Below, piece by piece: positions 1 through 8,384 of a stretch of 18,669 nucleotides of DNA. How positions within the stretch are numbered: the first letter of the stretch is position 1; every line of letters begins with the position of its first letter. A program made the position numbers and the translations under genes. The notes below the pieces were generated by a model that had not been told where the DNA came from, did not search any database, and saw only the letters and a list, made by a program, of their open reading frames with translations. Source of the stretch: JBFKOL01 sp041628815 (lineage in GTDB: Bacteria; Bacteroidota; Bacteroidia; Chitinophagales; Saprospiraceae); NCBI GenBank assembly GCA_041628815.1, contig JBFKOL010000045.1:1-18669 (forward strand), read 5' to 3'.

Positions 1-1
1 A

Positions 2-598
2 GTATTGCAAAAAGAGACGATTGATCTGATGTTCCTGGATATTCAGATGCCAGGCATGATTGGCACCACTTTTCTGGCCGGACTGAGAGAAAAGCCCATG
101 GTCATTTTCGTAACTGCCTATGACCAATACGCCGTGGAAAGTTACGACCTGGACGTCATTGATTATCTTGTCAAACCCGTAAGTATTGAAAGATTTACTC
201 GTGCGGCTTACAAGGCACTTCAGGCCCACAACAAACCTGTTCCTGTTGTCGGCATTAAATCGTCAGAACCGGCAGAAACGAGTCCGGATCATTTTTTTGT
301 CTATGTGGAATATGCTTTAGTCAAAGTCGTATTCAATGATATCACACATATTGAAGGCATGAAGGATTATGCCAAGATCTACCTGACCACGGCCAAGAGG
401 CCCTTACTGACAAAAATGACGCTCAAGGCTATGGAAGAAAAATTGTCGGGGCGTCGCTTCATGCGGGTGCATAAATCCTACATTGTCAACCTCGATAAGA
501 TAGAAGCCATAAGAAACCGGCAAATTATGATCGGTGAATATGAAATTCCCGTCAGCCCTCAACAACTGGAGAGCTTGATGGATGCATTGAATACGTAA
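2..598 (+). CDS. LytTR-family response regulator (5' partial)
   Basis: This is the C-terminal part of a two-component response regulator: a receiver (REC) domain followed by a LytTR DNA-binding domain. The frame is open to the left edge, so the TTG at 5 is an internal Leu codon and the first part of the receiver is missing. Counting from that Leu, the phospho-acceptor Asp is D12 in MFLDIQMPG, the switch Thr is T37 in IFVTAY, and the conserved Lys is K57 in YLVKP. A linker at about 75-95 leads to LytTR, about 96-197, with the typical FMRVHKSYIVNLDKI segment. In Bacteroidota such regulators usually pair with a LytS/YehU-type histidine kinase encoded next door, which would lie left of the window. 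The stop is 10 bases from the stop of the convergent esterase gene. Its targets cannot be read from this window. Confidence 0.93.
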   Translation, partial: VLQKETIDLMFLDIQMPGMIGTTFLAGLREKPMVIFVTAYDQYAVESYDLDVIDYLVKPVSIERFTRAAYKALQAHNKPVPVVGIKSSEPAETSPDHFFVYVEYALVKVVFNDITHIEGMKDYAKIYLTTAKRPLLTKMTLKAMEEKLSGRRFMRVHKSYIVNLDKIEAIRNRQIMIGEYEIPVSPQQLESLMDALNT

Positions 599-608
599 AC
601 AGGGTAAG

Positions 609-2012
609 TTATCTTTCAAAATACCTCGACGCGAATCGAATAAAAGAATCCCAGTTTGGAGCTGGGGTATGGCCTTGGTCGTGTTGTCGAAAAGCGATGT
701 TCCCTTCTATGAGTTCTTGATTCAAACTGGGATATCCTTCAGATACCAAACCCTCATAACCTAACAGTTCGTAAACCGGTGAAGCCATGACCGCAGTCAT
801 ATACATTCCTTTTTGGTCAGTCCATTGATCGCCTTCTTTGCCACAACCAATAAATACCGGCCTTGGAGCACACATTGCGAGCAAATGATGGGCGTCGACT
901 GGAAGGGCATCCCACTGCATAGGGCCTGCATACTTTATGAAATTGCCGACCATCCAATGGTACTCCCCGGATCCTGCCACATTTTCGACAATTTCACCAT
1001 AATTGCGGCGGTATGGCTTCAAGCCACCTGCCCCGGAAGAACTGATGTATCCAATGGCAATCCTAGGATCATAGGCCATGGCCACGACCGCAGCCTTACC
1101 GTAGCGCGAATGTCCCGTTATTCCTATTCTTCGATGGTCCACCCGCCTATCCGTGATCATATAATCTACCAGACGGCTGGCACCCCACGCCCATGCTCTT
1201 AATGCCCCCCAATCACCGGGCTCTCGGCGCTTTCCCATTTTAGATAATCCAATTACGCCTTTTGTGAGCCCTCCACCATAGTCTTCTTGTATGGAAGTGG
1301 TAAGTACGTCTGCAAATCCCCAGCCTTTTTCCAGAAGTTGCAACTGCCATGCGGGATATTCCGGTTGTTCAGGAACATTAAACCAAGGTGGCCATTTGAA
1401 TCCAAAGTGGATGATGACCGGCACTAACGTATCCGCCTTGGCTGGTATTACGAGTTCAACTTCAATGTTGACTTCTATGTCAGGACAACAGCTGTTGTCA
1501 GCAGTGCCGACGAGGTTTCTGACGATGACGCCGAGCCCATTCCATTCTTTGAAAGAAGAATCCACCGTAGTCCAAGATATCGACGGTGCGCTTTCCGGTA
1601 CTTCCCCATACAGTTGAGTGGTGACCTGTTTCTCAATGTCAGGTCTCTTCATCAACCACCATTCCCGGGAAGTGGAAACCCTTCGACCATCTGTCAGGTC
1701 TAAAGGGTCTGGATAGTCAGGATATGGATTGGCAAGGGATTCTTCGTAATTCGCAGCATTCGGTGCTGTCAGGTCCATCCCGTTGGCTCCGGGTCTGAGT
1801 TCCTGGTGTTCGACGCCCAATTTCTTCAACATCACCCCGTAGTCTTTTTCGGTCAAAAATCGTCGCTCCGTGAGCATGCTGTCTATTTGTTCACGTGTCA
1901 ATTCCTGTGCCCGGGGTACAATCCAAATGCCAATTACTAGAGTGATTACCCCTATTGGATGAAATAAGTGGCTCTTCGACTTCACATGAATTTCTGACTC
2001 TTTCCACATCAT
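609..2012 (-). CDS. CE15-type glucuronoyl esterase, secreted
   Basis: Predicted alpha/beta-hydrolase of carbohydrate esterase family 15, which cleaves the ester between lignin alcohols and (4-O-methyl)glucuronic acid of xylan. The 467-residue product has a basic N-terminus and hydrophobic stretch at about 19-33 ending PRAQ, consistent with export. The nucleophile elbow is GHSRYGKA with Ser302, matching the family's G-x-S-R-x-G-K signature. His448 in QGHTP is the likely catalytic His. The acid is less certain; D395 in GDQW is one candidate. The start ATG overlaps by four bases (ATGA) the stop of an upstream open frame that is a GH3 relic, so translation may be coupled. GAGGTAGG just upstream can act as ribosome binding site; ATG at 2009 is the alternative start. 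It is the last gene of the uronate block. Family assignment is firm; substrate is inferred from family and neighbours. Confidence 0.9.
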   Translation of the reverse strand: MMWKESEIHVKSKSHLFHPIGVITLVIGIWIVPRAQELTREQIDSMLTERRFLTEKDYGVMLKKLGVEHQELRPGANGMDLTAPNAANYEESLANPYPDYPDPLDLTDGRRVSTSREWWLMKRPDIEKQVTTQLYGEVPESAPSISWTTVDSSFKEWNGLGVIVRNLVGTADNSCCPDIEVNIEVELVIPAKADTLVPVIIHFGFKWPPWFNVPEQPEYPAWQLQLLEKGWGFADVLTTSIQEDYGGGLTKGVIGLSKMGKRREPGDWGALRAWAWGASRLVDYMITDRRVDHRRIGITGHSRYGKAAVVAMAYDPRIAIGYISSSGAGGLKPYRRNYGEIVENVAGSGEYHWMVGNFIKYAGPMQWDALPVDAHHLLAMCAPRPVFIGCGKEGDQWTDQKGMYMTAVMASPVYELLGYEGLVSEGYPSLNQELIEGNIAFRQHDQGHTPAPNWDSFIRFASRYFER

Positions 2013-2370
2013 CCTACCTCAAGTCTTGATTTTGCCGGTAAAACACCACCCAATTTTTCTGCGTGTCTATAAGGAGAAGCCCCTTTAAAGATGATCTCCA
2101 ATGCGCCGTTTTCCAGTTTACTTTCGCCGATGATGTCTACGAGTTTCAGCATCTCCGGGGAAATTTCAAATGTGATTTTTTGCATTCTACCGGATGCAGA
2201 TGTACGTGCTGAAATCCTTTTAAGCCATGTTGAGGTACATCGATCCTAATAGAAATGGAAAGTTTGGGGTTTGAAAAGTCAAAATCATGGTGCTGTGAAA
2301 ATGTTGCGTTTCCTTTTCGCAGAACACATGTAATAAAAAGCATCCTTTTAACCAACGCGAAATGGATCAT
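2009..2370 (-). pseudogene. Degenerate GH3 glycosidase C-terminus (Fn3-like domain remnant)
   Basis: Two overlapping frames together resemble the fibronectin-III-like C-terminal domain of GH3 beta-glucosidases and beta-xylosidases. The frame from 2370 gives FDFSNPKLS, then LKGFQHVHLHPVE (about 2223-2185). The frame from ATG 2185 to 2009 encodes 58 residues beginning MQKITFEISPEMLKLVD and continuing through LENGALEI and KGASPYRHAEKLGG. GH3 tails typically read LKGF(Q/E)R-x-L-x-PGE-x-K-x-V-x-F, then L(T/S)PE-L, then G-x-(F/Y)-x-I-x-VG-S. The frames meet at a run of six A (T on the plus strand, 2175-2180); one extra A would fuse them. Even fused, the middle of the Fn3 domain is shortened and the catalytic domains are absent, since UxuA ends 11 bases upstream. 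I infer a decayed gene. Alternatively the 58-residue frame is translated as a small leader, because its stop overlaps the esterase start. The first 20 residues of the upstream frame are unrecognised. Confidence 0.65.
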
Positions 2371-2381
2371 ACATCTATTAT

Positions 2382-3578
2382 TTAACGTTTTCGTGATAAT
2401 TCATAGTGAATGCCCATCTCTAATCCTCTTAACTCTGCAAGGCCCTTGAGCCTGCCGATCGCCGAGTAACCCGGATAACTTTTTTTGTCCAAATCATCAA
2501 GTATCCGGTGACCGTGATCGGGACGCATGGGTATATTGCGTTTCTCTGTTTGCATAAGATGAACAATCTCTCCCATAACTGCTTGCATGTCCGTATCCCC
2601 GTCGAGGTGGTCAGCCTCATAAAAGGTGCGTCTTCCAGGCAATCGGCGTGTATTTCTTAAATGAAAAAAATAAATGCGGTCTCCCCACCGCTGGATCATT
2701 TCGACAAGATCATTATCAGCCCTGGCGCCATACGAACCCGTACAGAAACACAATCCATTGGATGGTGAAGGGATGGTCGAAATGAGGTCTTCGATATCTT
2801 TTGCCCCACTCATCACGCGCGGAAGTCCCAACACCGGATAAGGAGGATCATCAGGATGAATCGCCAATACAGCTCCAGTTTTTTCGGCCACAGGAATCAC
2901 TTCTTGCAGGAATTCAAACAGATGCTTCTTAAGGGTCTGGGCATCCATCTTGTCATACTGTTTCAACAGTCTGTTTACTTTTCCAGGGGTGAAAGATTCA
3001 TCGCTGCCTGGCAATCCCAAAAGCATATTCCTGTATAAGTTCGCCTGCTTTTCAGCATCCATACGTTCATATCGCTGTGCAAAGGATGCAAGATCCTCTG
3101 AACTATAGTCTTTATGGGCCTCTTTTCTTCCCAGTAAGTAAAGATCGAAAACACCATAATCCACCCAATCGAACATCAGAGCTTCGGCTCCGGATTCCAA
3201 CTTGTAATGGATATCGGTGCGTAACCAATCCAGTACGGGCATGAAATTATAGGTAATGACTTTGATACCACAAATGGCGAGGTTTTCAATGCTTTTTTTA
3301 TAACGCTCGAGGTGACCTTTCCAGTCACCGGTTTGCATTTTGATTTCTTCGTGTACCGGTAAGCTTTCTACCACGGTCCAAAACATTCCGGCGGCTTCGA
3401 TTTGGTTTTTTCGTTCCTCTACATCGCGCTTTTCCCATAGGGCTCCGACAGGGACCTGGTGGAGAGCCGTTACGACATGAGAACACCCCGCCTGGCGGAT
3501 GTCCTGGAGGCTTACCGCGTCACTTGGCCCATACCACCGCATCGATTGGATGAGCCTGAATCCCGTAGTTTCAATCAT
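2382..3578 (-). CDS. uxuA: Mannonate dehydratase UxuA
   Basis: Converts D-mannonate to 2-keto-3-deoxygluconate in hexuronate catabolism (EC 4.2.1.8, metal-dependent TIM barrel, cytoplasmic). The N-terminal SMRWYGPSD, the segment DIRQAGCSHVVTALHQVP and the C-terminal half are typical of the family. The expected metal-binding residues are present, counted from the chosen start: H241 in AIHPDDPP, C277/C279 in LCFCTGS, H306 in FFHLRN and D354 in MRPDHGH. I chose the ATG at 3578 (398 residues) because family members begin shortly before the (M)RW(Y/F)GP motif. The frame is open to a GTG at 3620 (412 residues), but that would overlap the SDR gene by 32 bases. The gap to the SDR stop at 3589 is 10 bases with the chosen start, so the two are surely cotranscribed. 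Confidence 0.93.
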   Translation of the reverse strand: MIETTGFRLIQSMRWYGPSDAVSLQDIRQAGCSHVVTALHQVPVGALWEKRDVEERKNQIEAAGMFWTVVESLPVHEEIKMQTGDWKGHLERYKKSIENLAICGIKVITYNFMPVLDWLRTDIHYKLESGAEALMFDWVDYGVFDLYLLGRKEAHKDYSSEDLASFAQRYERMDAEKQANLYRNMLLGLPGSDESFTPGKVNRLLKQYDKMDAQTLKKHLFEFLQEVIPVAEKTGAVLAIHPDDPPYPVLGLPRVMSGAKDIEDLISTIPSPSNGLCFCTGSYGARADNDLVEMIQRWGDRIYFFHLRNTRRLPGRRTFYEADHLDGDTDMQAVMGEIVHLMQTEKRNIPMRPDHGHRILDDLDKKSYPGYSAIGRLKGLAELRGLEMGIHYELSRKR

Positions 3579-3588
3579 GTACTCAACT

Positions 3589-4335
3589 TTAAAATCCGAT
3601 TGCATTCCCTCCATCGACACGTATCACCTCTCCGTTTATATAGGAAGCTTCATCAGATGCCAGAAAAAACACCGCATTGGCGACTTCTTTCACACTACCC
3701 ATTCTTCCCATCGGAGTCCGCGCCAGCGCCCTGTTCTTGCGTTCCGAATCGCTGTCCAATGCCCTGCGGGACATTGGTGTTGTAATGAATCCCGGTGCCA
3801 CGCAATTAACACGTATACCCAGTGGGGCGAGTTCAACAGCCATGGCTCGGGTCATGCCCTCTGCCGCCGCCTTGGATGCAGAGTAGGCAATGACCTTGGG
3901 TATTCCATAGTGGGCGGCCATCGAGCTGATGTTTATGACAGTTCCCTTATTCCCGGTCTTGTACATATGCCGGACTACTTCCCTGGTCAGGGCGAAAAGA
4001 GCGGTCTGATTCACCGTAATAATGTTTTGGAATTCAGTATCACTGACATCCAAAATCGATTTTTTCTGATTGATCCCGGCATTGTTTACGAGCACATCGA
4101 TACTGCCATAGAATTCCGCAACTTTCTTTACGAGAGCAGGGATACTTTCCAGGTCTGCGAGGTCGTGGACGATCGGCATACACAACTTTCCCATATTCCG
4201 TGCCGCCTGTACTAACCTTGCTTCATTTCTGCCGGTTATAACCGTCAGATAATCTTCTGCCACAAACCGGCCTGCGATGGCTTTCCCAATGCCCGATCCA
4301 CCTCCCGTCACCATGGCTACTTTGCGGTCGCTCAT
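3589..4335 (-). CDS. SDR oxidoreductase, probable D-mannonate/fructuronate oxidoreductase
   Basis: Classical short-chain dehydrogenase of 248 residues. The cofactor motif TGGGSGIG is at 10-17, NNAG at 84-87, and the catalytic Ser-Tyr-Lys are S138, Y151 and K155 in YSASK. The C-terminus has the usual YINGEVIRVDGG. The GRN after the second strand (residues 35-37) would favour NADP(H), which is an inference. It lies 10 bases upstream of mannonate dehydratase and downstream of alpha-glucuronidase. That placement strongly suggests it reduces D-fructuronate to D-mannonate, a step done in many Bacteroidota by an SDR instead of E. coli-type UxuB. Sequence alone would also allow a gluconate-5-dehydrogenase or KduD-like role. 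Family is certain, substrate is inferred from context. Confidence 0.88.
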   Translation of the reverse strand: MSDRKVAMVTGGGSGIGKAIAGRFVAEDYLTVITGRNEARLVQAARNMGKLCMPIVHDLADLESIPALVKKVAEFYGSIDVLVNNAGINQKKSILDVSDTEFQNIITVNQTALFALTREVVRHMYKTGNKGTVINISSMAAHYGIPKVIAYSASKAAAEGMTRAMAVELAPLGIRVNCVAPGFITTPMSRRALDSDSERKNRALARTPMGRMGSVKEVANAVFFLASDEASYINGEVIRVDGGNAIGF

Positions 4336-4363
4336 TTCATATAGATTTTCATTAATAGGTTAT

Positions 4364-6544
4364 TCACCATCTTGGTCGAATACCCGGAGCATATGGATAT
4401 GACAAAGATTTGTAGTAGTCCAGTCCGTACTCCGGTAGTTCCAAATCATCCGGAATATCCAATCCAGAGATTGAACCAAAATAACTAAGACAGGCATCAC
4501 GCCACCATACGGCCTCCTTTTCCTGTATCAGCAAATGCATCAGCACGTGATCGTAGGTTTCATCATCGACGTTTCCTTCTAACGTTTGCCATAGCCTTTT
4601 CATTTCGCGGACTCCATCTGCTCCGGCGTGATAGGTTCTACACAATGCCTCCCACAGCGTCATCCCCGATTTCATACGGTGGTTCCACGGCAAGTGATGA
4701 AACCAAAGCAGGAACTCTTCAGGGCATTCATCCGGGTTTTCGTATACCTTCCGAAATCCGGCACCATATTGTTCCAGGGCATTCGACCCTGTAGCTGTCC
4801 TGTCAAAACCTATGCCTTTTTCGTCTGCCTTGTGGTAATAAACCGATGTCCAATCATCGCGTGACATTTTACTTACCCAAGGACCTGGTCCAAAATGATG
4901 TCCTGCCGCCATAATATGATGGAGCCCGAGCGGGGTCATGTATTCAACACAATATTTATAGGAATCCCTCAATAAGGTCGTGACGACCTCCTCTACCTTT
5001 TCATTTTTATGAAAGCTTAGCCTGGCCCATTCCCTGTAAATAGTATCTGCCGACAAGTTTGGATCCCATGCCAGTCTTCCGAATGCATACCAATCAGCCT
5101 GCCCGAAATAATTCCCTGTCCAGTTACGGACGGTTCCGATGTTGGAGACCCCGGCAATCCCGGTCAACTTGTTCCCATATAATGATCCATCGACTATACG
5201 CACAACGGTAGACCCTTTTCCTGCTGTATAAGTGTCCGTTTGCAGTATTTCTTCATACATATTAGCCAGTCCTACCAGATGTGTACCCTGCCCAAGGTAT
5301 TCCTTGGTGATTTGAAACTCCATCATAATGGGCGTTTGAGTCATGGCACCAAAAAGCGGGTGAACAGGCTCTCTGGGCTGGAAATCGATAGGACCGTTCT
5401 TTACCTGGACGATCACATTGTCGCGAAAGGAACCGTCCAGTGGAACAAATTCATTGTAGGCTTGCTTGGCGCGATCTTCAGGTTCTTCATCGCTGTAGAC
5501 AAAAGCGCGCCACATGACCACTCCGCCATGGGGTCGCAAGGCATCGGCAAGCATATTGGCCCCATCGGCATGTGTTCTTCCGTACTGTTGCGGACCGGGT
5601 TGCCCTTCCGAATTTGCTTTCACCAGAAAGCCTCCGAAGTCGGGGATAAGGTCATAGATCTCCGCTACTTTATTCGACCACCATTCTCTTACGGCAGGAT
5701 CCAGAGGATCGGCTGTTTCGAGTATTCCGAGTTCTATGGGTGCACTGAACCGGGCAGTCAGGTAGATCCTGATGCCGTATTTTCTGAATACATCAGCAAG
5801 CGCAGCCGTCTTTTGGATGTAGTCTTTCCTGAAAACAAGCGCATTGGCGTTAACGTTGGTTACCACGCTACCATTGATACCGATGGACGCGTTGGCACGC
5901 GCATAATCAACGTATCGGCGATCGATGTATTCCGGCAACTCGTGCCAGTTCCAAATTGAAAATCCCGCATAACCCCTTTCCACTGTCCGGTCGAGGTTGT
6001 CCCAGTGATTAAGAAGTCGAAGCTGCACTGCAGGTGCTTCGGAGATATTTAAATTGTCGAAAGGTATGTTTTGCCCCATCAAGGAGAGCAACCTGAAGAC
6101 GCCATAAAGAACTCCTCTTTCATCTCCACCCGCGATGAGGAGCATGGTTCCCCGGGAAGAAAGCAAAAAAGCTTCTTCTCCCAGCCAGGCACGTTCATCT
6201 TTGGTGAGAAGAGTATCTACGGAAGAAGATTGTCCGGCCACGCCGACCACAATGCCCCCGGTAAATGAGGGTTGCATATTCGAATCGACCGTAATACCGA
6301 GCATCGACTGGAGCCCCGACTGCAGTTCCTTGACTGCGGTCTTCAGGATCTCACCCCCTCCTTCTACTGCAATGTATCCCATGCGTTTGGAATAATCTTC
6401 TCTTAAGACAGGGTCTTCGACAAGATTGTGCTTGAGCCACAACCTGTAGCCATCATCCGCATAGACATGAGAAAATACGGTGAAGAATAACACCAGCACC
6501 AGATTCCATTTAATCAACCCATTCATTTTAAAGCCAAAGCCCAT
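4364..6544 (-). CDS. aguA: GH67 alpha-glucuronidase, exported
   Basis: Inverting alpha-glucuronidase that removes (4-O-methyl)-D-glucuronic acid from the non-reducing-end xylose of xylo-oligosaccharides. The 726-residue length fits GH67. The N-terminal alpha/beta domain (about 30-165) precedes the catalytic barrel, which has GYAGFSIWNWHELP at about 191-204. Catalytic candidates align with the family: general acid E313 in KANSEGQPGP, and the two acids of the base pair, D387 in VKNGPIDFQPREP and E409 in PIMMEFQITKEYLGQ. The N-terminus is a clear signal peptide with a hydrophobic core at 14-27 and a VYA site at about 27-29. This implies a periplasmic or surface enzyme, although many GH67 enzymes are cytoplasmic. 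ATG at 6526 (M7) is an alternative start. The gap to the SDR gene is 28 bases and to the transporter 55 bases. Confidence 0.95.
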   Translation of the reverse strand: MGFGFKMNGLIKWNLVLVLFFTVFSHVYADDGYRLWLKHNLVEDPVLREDYSKRMGYIAVEGGGEILKTAVKELQSGLQSMLGITVDSNMQPSFTGGIVVGVAGQSSSVDTLLTKDERAWLGEEAFLLSSRGTMLLIAGGDERGVLYGVFRLLSLMGQNIPFDNLNISEAPAVQLRLLNHWDNLDRTVERGYAGFSIWNWHELPEYIDRRYVDYARANASIGINGSVVTNVNANALVFRKDYIQKTAALADVFRKYGIRIYLTARFSAPIELGILETADPLDPAVREWWSNKVAEIYDLIPDFGGFLVKANSEGQPGPQQYGRTHADGANMLADALRPHGGVVMWRAFVYSDEEPEDRAKQAYNEFVPLDGSFRDNVIVQVKNGPIDFQPREPVHPLFGAMTQTPIMMEFQITKEYLGQGTHLVGLANMYEEILQTDTYTAGKGSTVVRIVDGSLYGNKLTGIAGVSNIGTVRNWTGNYFGQADWYAFGRLAWDPNLSADTIYREWARLSFHKNEKVEEVVTTLLRDSYKYCVEYMTPLGLHHIMAAGHHFGPGPWVSKMSRDDWTSVYYHKADEKGIGFDRTATGSNALEQYGAGFRKVYENPDECPEEFLLWFHHLPWNHRMKSGMTLWEALCRTYHAGADGVREMKRLWQTLEGNVDDETYDHVLMHLLIQEKEAVWWRDACLSYFGSISGLDIPDDLELPEYGLDYYKSLSYPYAPGIRPRW

Positions 6545-6599
6545 GATGATCGCAGTTTATTCCTTATGGTTAAATCATTTACAAAATTCCTGGATTTGA

Positions 6600-8216
6600 T
6601 CATCCCGTAAAGTAAAAAAGGATCCCGATAATCGCGATGACCAAAAGCAGCGAGACAAGTATATCTTTTAATGTGTAACTGTTTTTGGCTTCTGCAATAT
6701 GTTCTTTTGTAAGCGTACCGAATGTAAGGCCACTTAGGCTTTCTTCATCCTGCGGTGTGGTCAATAAGCTCACCACAATACAAACAACAACACAACAAAC
6801 AAACATGATGATGGCCATATGCGCGAAATTGATCGAGGCAAAGTCGTGTATCAGTCCGCTGCCGCCGTCTTGCATGCCCAGTTCGGCGATGATCCTGAAT
6901 GTGCCCATTAACAATCCAAAAAACAGAGTGGCAATGGCGCCTTGAGCATTAATGCGCTTCCATAAAATACCGAGTAGGAAGACGCAGGTTATCGGGGGTG
7001 CAATGTATGACTGGACGCTCTGCAAGTATTGGTACAGGACGCCGCCTCCTATCTTTTGCATGATAGGTATCCAGAGCATGCCGCAAACCACTACAAAACC
7101 GGTAGCTATCTTGCCAATATTCACCAGGCGTCGCTCAGAAGTCCCAGGATTCAGTTTTTTGAAAATATCCACCGTAAACAGAGTTGACGACGAATTGAAA
7201 ACGGAAGCCAGCGAACTCATCAGCGCCGCCATCAGCCCCCCAGCCACCAGACCTTTGAGTCCGGCAGGTAGAAGGTATTGGACCAGCGTTGGAAAAACTT
7301 CATCGCTTTTGTCGTATTCAAGCAGTCCTTTTTGTTTCAGGCCATAAGCAATTACCCCAGGTATCAGGAAAATGAAAATTGGGAGTATTTTCAGGTAGGC
7401 CCCAAAGATAGCACCTCGCCGGCCTATCTTGATGTTATGCGCTGAAAGCGTCCTTTGTACAATATACTGATCGGTGCACCAATACCATATCCCTACAATG
7501 GCACCACCAAAGACCATCCCCGTCCATGGAAAGTCGGGATGCGACACGGGCTTCCACATATTGAAATGTTCCGATCCGACAGCCGCTTTCAATTCACCAA
7601 AACCACCGATGGCCTGGAAACCCAATACCATAATGATTACAGAACCCATAATGAGCACGACGGTCTGCAGGGCTTCTGTATAGACCACCGCACGCATTCC
7701 ACCCATGATCGTATAGATCCCGGTAATGATTACGATTCCAACGGCTCCATATAAGAAGGGGATATTCAACAGCTCGGATACGACCAGTCCACCGGCATAG
7801 ATCGTGACCGAGACTTTAGTAAGCACATATCCTATAATTGAGAATATGGATAGGAACCACCTGGATCTAGCGTCAAAGCGCTTTTCAAGAAACTCCGGCA
7901 TAGTAAACACGCCACTTCGCATATAAAAAGGAAGAAAAAGCCATCCCAGTAAAAGCACAATCCATGCGTGTAGCTCGTAATGTGCCATAGGCATTCCCGA
8001 CTCGGCGCCCGTACCCGCCAGGCCTACCACGTGCTCTGAGCCGATATTGGAGGCAAAGATGGAGGCCCCAATAACAAACCATCCCACATTTTTGCCAGCG
8101 AGGAAGTAATCTTTCGTAGTCTCGTTTTTCTGCAACATCACCCAAAGGGCGACACCAAAAAGGGCAACAAAATAAGCGGCCAACAGTATCCAGTCCAGGG
8201 TAGCAAAAGATGTCAT
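6600..8216 (-). CDS. SSS-family sodium:solute symporter (probable uronate transporter)
   Basis: Inner-membrane Na+-coupled symporter of the solute:sodium symporter (SGLT-like) family, 538 residues. Hydrophobic segments run along the whole length, consistent with about 14 helices. Typical motifs are KDYFLAGKNVGWFVIGASIFASNIG near 35-60, MGGMRAVVYTEALQT near 172-187, and the Na+-site region MSSLASVFNSSSTLFTVDI. It has the loop and extra C-terminal helix (about 515-537) common in the sugar-transporting branch. It is the first gene of the minus-strand block, 55 bases upstream of the alpha-glucuronidase. It most likely imports the glucuronate or methylglucuronate that the exported enzyme releases; this substrate is an inference. 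Its promoter should lie in the short divergent gap upstream. Confidence 0.93.
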   Translation of the reverse strand: MTSFATLDWILLAAYFVALFGVALWVMLQKNETTKDYFLAGKNVGWFVIGASIFASNIGSEHVVGLAGTGAESGMPMAHYELHAWIVLLLGWLFLPFYMRSGVFTMPEFLEKRFDARSRWFLSIFSIIGYVLTKVSVTIYAGGLVVSELLNIPFLYGAVGIVIITGIYTIMGGMRAVVYTEALQTVVLIMGSVIIMVLGFQAIGGFGELKAAVGSEHFNMWKPVSHPDFPWTGMVFGGAIVGIWYWCTDQYIVQRTLSAHNIKIGRRGAIFGAYLKILPIFIFLIPGVIAYGLKQKGLLEYDKSDEVFPTLVQYLLPAGLKGLVAGGLMAALMSSLASVFNSSSTLFTVDIFKKLNPGTSERRLVNIGKIATGFVVVCGMLWIPIMQKIGGGVLYQYLQSVQSYIAPPITCVFLLGILWKRINAQGAIATLFFGLLMGTFRIIAELGMQDGGSGLIHDFASINFAHMAIIMFVCCVVVCIVVSLLTTPQDEESLSGLTFGTLTKEHIAEAKNSYTLKDILVSLLLVIAIIGILFYFTG

Positions 8217-8384
8217 TGGTGGAGAATTAGAGCGTGTTTATTTCGAATACCGACAATAATAATCATCTCCAGTCGGATTTTATCCTTTAATCATCTCGAG
8301 AAAGAGACTATGTGTAATTTTCGCGCTGGGTGCCGGATGAAAGTCCTATATTCATTTTTTTTGCAACCTATCGTTACCTCACTC
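8217..8384. promoter_or_regulatory. Divergent intergenic region between the two sugar operons
   Basis: This space separates the symporter-led uronate operon (minus strand) from the epimerase/GMC operon (plus strand), so it should carry both promoters. I found no exact Bacteroidota -7 box (TAnnTTTG). On the minus strand TATTATTG (plus-strand CAATAATA at 8255-8262) is a one-mismatch candidate without a convincing -33 element. A plus-strand run of eight T at 8356-8363 is the only other notable tract. The size depends on the plus-strand start: an upstream in-frame ATG at 8310 would shrink it to 93 bases. Confidence 0.35.

Noticed and set aside
2170..2190. Programmed -1 frameshift at the six-A run
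   Set aside because: The codon before AAA AAA ends in C, so no canonical slippery heptamer exists. The product would still be a shortened Fn3 domain with no enzyme, so decay or a sequencing indel is simpler.
3499..4215. Plus-strand open frame of 238 residues opposite the SDR gene
   Set aside because: The minus strand carries all SDR motifs in frame; the plus translation has no recognisable domain.
8310..8384. N-terminal 25 residues of the TIM-barrel lipoprotein from ATG 8310
   Set aside because: They would sit before a complete lipoprotein signal (MRWTPILIFTIILSSC), which is unusual; ATG 8385 fits export better, though the upstream start has a better purine tract and is not excluded.
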